Shown: positions 60,955 to 64,000 of the stretch, one piece after another
Position numbering within the stretch: position 1 is the stretch's first letter
Layout of the letters: each line of letters begins with the position of its first letter
Assembly (NCBI RefSeq): GCF_002407205.1
Contig: NZ_CP023548.1
Location: forward strand, 1,760,501 to 1,824,500
From: Rhodobacter sp. CZR27
Lineage (GTDB): Bacteria; Pseudomonadota; Alphaproteobacteria; Rhodobacterales; Rhodobacteraceae
Reading direction: 5' to 3'
DNA length: 64,000 nucleotides
The notes under the pieces: model-generated
Databases searched by the model: none
Told to the model about the DNA's origin: nothing
What the model saw: the letters and a program-made list of their open reading frames with translations, nothing else
Program-made: the position numbers and the translations under genes

Positions 60955-62976
60955 ATGTCCGACCCGCTGGTCATCTTCACCCCCTCCGGCAAGCGGGGCC
61001 GCTTTCCGGTCGGCACGCCCGTCCTGGCCGCCGCGCGGCAACTGGGGGTTGACCTCGATTCGGTCTGCGGCGGGCGCGGCATCTGCTCGAAGTGTCAGGT
61101 CCAGCCCGGCTACGGCGAGTTCGCCAAGCATGGCGTGACCGTGGCGGCCGACGCGCTGTCGGAGTGGAACGCGGTCGAGGAGCGCTACAAGTCCAAGCGG
61201 GGCATGCTGGACGGTCGGCGTCTCGGCTGTCAGGCGAAGATCATGGGCGACGTGGTGATCGACGTGCCGCCCGAGAGCCAGCTGCACAAGCAGGTGATCC
61301 GCAAGTCGGCGACCGAGCGCGAGATCGCCATGGATCCCGCGACGCGCACGCTCTACGTCGAGGTGGCCGAGCCCGACATGGACGAGCCCTCGGGCGATTT
61401 CGAGCGTCTGCAGATCGCGCTTCGCGAACAGTGGGGTGTCCAGGGGGTGGAGGCCGACCTGCCCCTCCTGCGCCGCCTGCAAGGCGCGCTGCGGCAGGGC
61501 GAATGGAAGGTGACGGTCGCGCTCCACAAGGGCAACCACGACGCGCGCACCCGCATCCTCGACCTCTGGCCCGGGTTCTACGAAGGCGGGCTTCATGGCC
61601 TTGCCATTGACCTCGGCTCAACCACCATCGCCGCGCATCTCTGCGACCTCCGGGATGGCCGGGTGCTGGCCTCGGCGGGGGTGATGAACCCGCAGATCCG
61701 CTTCGGCGAGGATCTGATGAGCCGCGTCAGCTACGCGATGATGAACCCGGGCGGCGACATCGAGATGACGAAGGCGGTGCGCCAGGCCATCGACCGGCTG
61801 GCGACCGAGATCGCCGCCGAGGCGCAGGTGGATCCGGCTTCGATCTATGAACTCGTCTTCGTCTGCAACCCGGTGATGCACCACCTCCTGCTGGGCATCG
61901 ACCCGGTGGAACTGGGCCAGGCGCCCTTCGCGCTGGCGCTCGGCAGCAGCCTGTCGCTTGATGCGCGCGAGCTGGATCTGGGGTCGGTGAACCGCGCGGC
62001 GCGGGTCTATGTGCTGCCCTGCATCGCGGGCCATGTCGGGGCCGACTGCGCCGCCGTCGCGCTCTCGGAAGAGCCGCACAAGGCCACCGACATGGTGCTG
62101 ATCGTGGACGTGGGCACCAATGCCGAGATCCTGCTCGGTAACTCCGCTCGGGTGCTGGCCTGCTCCTCGCCCACCGGCCCCGCCTTCGAGGGCGCGCAGA
62201 TCTCCTCGGGCCAGCGTGCGGCGCCCGGCGCGATCGAGCGGCTTGCCATCGATCCGGTCACGAAGGAGCCGCGCTTCCGCGTCATCGGCTGCGACCTCTG
62301 GTCGGACGAGCCGGGCTTCGCCGAGGCCGTGGGAACGGTCACCGGCATCTGCGGCTCGGGCATCATCGAGGCGGTGGCCGAGATGCGGATGGCGGGCCTG
62401 CTCGACGCCCGCGGCCTGATCGGCTCGTCCGAGCAGACCGGCAGCGCGCGCTGTGAAGCCGACGGGCGGACGCATTCCTACCTTGTCCACGACGGCAGCG
62501 CCACGGGCGGCCCGCGGATCCTCGTGACCCAGACTGACATCCGGGCGATCCAGCTGGCCAAGTCGGCGCTCTACGCAGGCGCACGGCTCCTGATGGACGA
62601 GATCGGCGTGGACAAGGTCGACCGCGTCGTGCTGGCCGGTGCCTTCGGCGCGCACATCAGCCCGAAGCATGCCATGGTGCTGGGAATGATCCCGGACGTG
62701 CCGCTCGGCAAGGTGATCTCTGCCGGGAACGCGGCAGGGACCGGCGCCCGCATTGCCCTTGCGTCGGTCGCGGCACGGGACACGATCGAGCAGGTGGTGC
62801 AGCAGATCCACAAGGTCGAGACCGCGATCGAGCCGCGCTTCCAGGAGCATTTCGTGAATGCGAATGCGATCCCCCATGCGGTGGACCCCTTCCCGGAACT
62901 GGCGAGGATCGTCTCGCTGCCCGAGGTGTCGTTCAACACCGGCGGCGGAAGCGACCGGCGCCGCCGTCGCGGCTGA
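60955..62976 (+). CDS. Corrinoid activation protein: 2Fe-2S ferredoxin fused to ASKHA ATPase (RACo/RamA-like)
   Basis: ATP-dependent reactivase that re-reduces an accidentally oxidised B12 protein. The 673-aa protein starts with a ferredoxin domain (DSVCGGRGICSKCQVQPG and the fourth Cys in RRLGCQAK), a linker region, then the DUF4445 ASKHA domain: GLAIDLGSTTIAAHLCDLRD, LIVDVGTNAEILLGN, ICGSGIIEAVAEMRMAGLL and VVLAGAFGAHISPKHAM. It ends in a basic Gly/Arg tail. The ATG at 60955 follows GCAGGAGCC. Together with the preceding genes it could serve a split methionine synthase that has no built-in reactivation domain. Confidence 0.93.
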   Translation: MSDPLVIFTPSGKRGRFPVGTPVLAAARQLGVDLDSVCGGRGICSKCQVQPGYGEFAKHGVTVAADALSEWNAVEERYKSKRGMLDGRRLGCQAKIMGDVVIDVPPESQLHKQVIRKSATEREIAMDPATRTLYVEVAEPDMDEPSGDFERLQIALREQWGVQGVEADLPLLRRLQGALRQGEWKVTVALHKGNHDARTRILDLWPGFYEGGLHGLAIDLGSTTIAAHLCDLRDGRVLASAGVMNPQIRFGEDLMSRVSYAMMNPGGDIEMTKAVRQAIDRLATEIAAEAQVDPASIYELVFVCNPVMHHLLLGIDPVELGQAPFALALGSSLSLDARELDLGSVNRAARVYVLPCIAGHVGADCAAVALSEEPHKATDMVLIVDVGTNAEILLGNSARVLACSSPTGPAFEGAQISSGQRAAPGAIERLAIDPVTKEPRFRVIGCDLWSDEPGFAEAVGTVTGICGSGIIEAVAEMRMAGLLDARGLIGSSEQTGSARCEADGRTHSYLVHDGSATGGPRILVTQTDIRAIQLAKSALYAGARLLMDEIGVDKVDRVVLAGAFGAHISPKHAMVLGMIPDVPLGKVISAGNAAGTGARIALASVAARDTIEQVVQQIHKVETAIEPRFQEHFVNANAIPHAVDPFPELARIVSLPEVSFNTGGGSDRRRRRG

Positions 62977-63029
62977 TGGTGCGCTGCCGCTTGACGAAAC
63001 GGCGCGGCTGGCATAGGTGAAGGCCCGTG

Positions 63030-63103
63030 GCGGGTGTAGCTCAATGGTAGAGCAGAAGCTTCCCAAGCTTACGACGAGGGTTCGATTCCCTTCACCCGCT
63101 CCA
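63030..63103 (+). tRNA. tRNA-Gly(CCC)
   Basis: A complete cloverleaf: 7-bp acceptor stem (GCGGGTG with CACCCGC), D-arm GCTC/GAGC, anticodon loop TTCCCAA with anticodon CCC at 63062-63064, T-arm with TTCGATT loop, discriminator T and an encoded CCA end (63101-63103). The anticodon stem has four pairs plus a terminal G-A mismatch. CCC reads the GGG glycine codon, useful in this high-GC genome. Confidence 0.95.
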
Positions 63104-63204
63104 ATCCCATCCCACATGACCCCTCGGCCGGGTGAGCCGACCTGCACGGCTGTGAGTGTTCCTCATGGATCCGGGCGCCTGTTCCCGCGTCTGTCATGCG
63201 AGGG

Positions 63205-63231
63205 AAAAAGCCGGGCACGGGGCCCGGCTTT
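63205..63231 (-). terminator. Terminator of the GH16-like gene
   Basis: A perfect 10-bp stem (63207-63216 with 63222-63231) with a 5-nt loop; A-run 63205-63209 reads as a T-tail on the minus strand. It lies 6 nt past the stop at 63237. Confidence 0.8.
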
Positions 63232-63236
63232 CGTCG

Positions 63237-64000
63237 TCACAGCATCAGCGCATGCACCCGCATCTGCGCCGTGTTGGCCGCATAGTCGGCCGCGGCCCAG
63301 CCCGCCCAGCTGCCGTGCTTCTCGACCGAGCAGAAGGCCTCCATCGCCGAGGTCGTGTCCCAGGTCGCGCCGGGAACGTCGGCGGCCGTGAAGCGCGCGA
63401 CCTCCGCGCCGTCGATCGAGAACACCACTGCGTCGGCCGTGGCTTCGATCTCGTAGCGGTGCGCGCCCTCGGTCAGGGCCGCGTGCTTCTTGGCCGACGA
63501 GACCGTGCCGCCGCCCGGCTTCGGCTGGTGGATGCCGATGATCCAGGTCGGCTTGCCGCTCACCTGGCCCAGCTCGAAGTCGAACTCGCGGCCATTGCCG
63601 GCATAGGTGAAGAACGCGGCGACCGCGCCCGGCTTGATGTCGCCCGCGATCATGCCCCAGCGCCCCAAGGCCTTCTGCGGGCGGTTCAGCTGCATGACGC
63701 CCGCACGCGGCGGATTGCCGTCGCGGAACTGCAGCAGGGCCGTGCCGTCGCTGCCCCAGGTGATCAGCGAGGGGTCGCCCATCGTGCCGGCGCCGCCCTG
63801 CCATGTGGTCATGATCAGTTCGTCGGTGCCCCACTGGGCGGCATCGCCACGAGCGCGGCGGAAGTCGCCGAGGAGCCGGTAGCCCTCCGGCAGGACAACG
63901 GCGGGGATCTCCGGCTCTTCCGGCTGCACGAGACCGCCGGCCAGCGCCGACGCGGCACCTGCGGTGCGCGTCTCGAGTGCGGCAATGCGGGCCAGCGCCG
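63237..64000 (-). CDS. Partial gene: C-terminal GH16-like (concanavalin-fold) domain protein
   Basis: The frame is open to the window edge, so the N-terminus is missing; about 254 codons are visible. The first visible residues, ALARIAALETRTAGAASALA, look like a short coiled coil or linker. A Pro/Glu-rich hinge (PEEPEIPAVVLPEGY) follows, then a beta-rich domain of about 200 residues. The segment GREFDFELGQ fits the ExDxE catalytic pattern of family 16 glycoside hydrolases, and the end (GAHRYEIEATADAVVFSIDG) resembles the GH16 strand that holds the buried Asp. It may be a secreted glucanase, an exopolysaccharide-processing enzyme or a phage-tail-like protein. No function is certain. Confidence 0.6.
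   Translation of the reverse strand, partial: ALARIAALETRTAGAASALAGGLVQPEEPEIPAVVLPEGYRLLGDFRRARGDAAQWGTDELIMTTWQGGAGTMGDPSLITWGSDGTALLQFRDGNPPRAGVMQLNRPQKALGRWGMIAGDIKPGAVAAFFTYAGNGREFDFELGQVSGKPTWIIGIHQPKPGGGTVSSAKKHAALTEGAHRYEIEATADAVVFSIDGAEVARFTAADVPGATWDTTSAMEAFCSVEKHGSWAGWAAADYAANTAQMRVHALML

Noticed and set aside
61618..63147. 509-codon frame antisense to the reactivase gene and running across the tRNA
   Set aside because: It includes the complement of a tRNA gene and has no family pattern.
63104..63236. Duplicate tRNA-Gly 3' end as an attachment site
   Set aside because: No second copy of the T-arm and acceptor sequence exists in the 133 bp after the tRNA or elsewhere I could see in the window.
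1..64000. Insertion sequences, CRISPR arrays or replication origins
   Set aside because: No transposase motif, regularly spaced repeat or DnaA-box cluster was recognised. Long hairpins occur only as terminators between genes.

Overview
The window is a gene-dense, high-GC stretch of a purple non-sulfur alphaproteobacterium. Its gene set and order (dusB-ntrB-ntrC-ntrY-ntrX-trkA-trkH-hfq-hflX; fused ispDF-pgpA-pncC; divergent oxyR/catalase; rpsB-tsf; a split-type B12 methyltransferase module) fit the Rhodobacteraceae, and I infer a relative of Rhodobacter/Cereibacter sphaeroides. It looks like core chromosome. I see no insertion sequence, CRISPR array, plasmid replication gene or clear prophage, although the last, truncated gene next to a tRNA could border something accessory.

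Layout. 0-6 kb: rpe; an FAD amine oxidase-like enzyme; the translation operon rpsB-tsf with a structured leader; the pseudouridine salvage pair psuK-psuG. 6-9 kb: a short-chain (hydroxybutyrate) dehydrogenase, a candidate small RNA, a periplasmic peptide-binding protein and an entericidin-like lipoprotein. 9-16.3 kb: a TetR regulator with a perfect 20-bp operator, an RND adaptor and pump on one strand, and a DsbA-like oxidoreductase plus a Bcr-type exporter diverging from the same intergenic region. 16.3-27.8 kb: mfd, a membrane protein, hemB, a SYLF lipoprotein, a beta-hydroxyacid dehydrogenase, a penicillin acylase-family hydrolase, an acetyltransferase, then hflX and hfq.

27.9-38.1 kb is one long leftward block: dusB, two two-component systems (NtrBC, NtrYX) and the Trk potassium system, leading into hfq-hflX. 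Both response regulators lack the GAFTGA sigma-54 contact motif. 38.3-43.2 kb: isoprenoid (ispDF), phospholipid (pgpA), NMN recycling (pncC), purine salvage (hpt) and two c-type cytochrome genes. 43.2-48.2 kb: lipA, aquaporin, and a peroxide-defence group (peroxiredoxin, OxyR, catalase). 48.4-51.1 kb: a HerA-like ATPase, a 455-bp gap holding two rho-independent terminators with no protein gene (candidate sRNAs), and an IalB-like protein. 51.2-56.3 kb is an envelope cluster: a KAS II, a dedicated acyl carrier protein and LpxD, an L,D-transpeptidase, and a divergent M15-type peptidase. 56.5-63 kb: rlmE and a Ppx/GppA phosphatase, then a four-gene operon for methyl-tetrahydrofolate and corrinoid chemistry (small virulence-factor-domain protein, MetF-like reductase, methyl-THF:corrinoid methyltransferase, ferredoxin-ASKHA corrinoid reactivase). 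It is followed by tRNA-Gly(CCC) and a partial gene with a GH16-like domain.

The most interesting unexplained signals are three intergenic candidate sRNAs (one with a textbook promoter and terminator, one with an anti-Shine-Dalgarno-like pyrimidine motif), the rpsB leader fold, and the ACP-KAS-LpxD and corrinoid modules. All functional calls come from reading the sequence; no database search was run.
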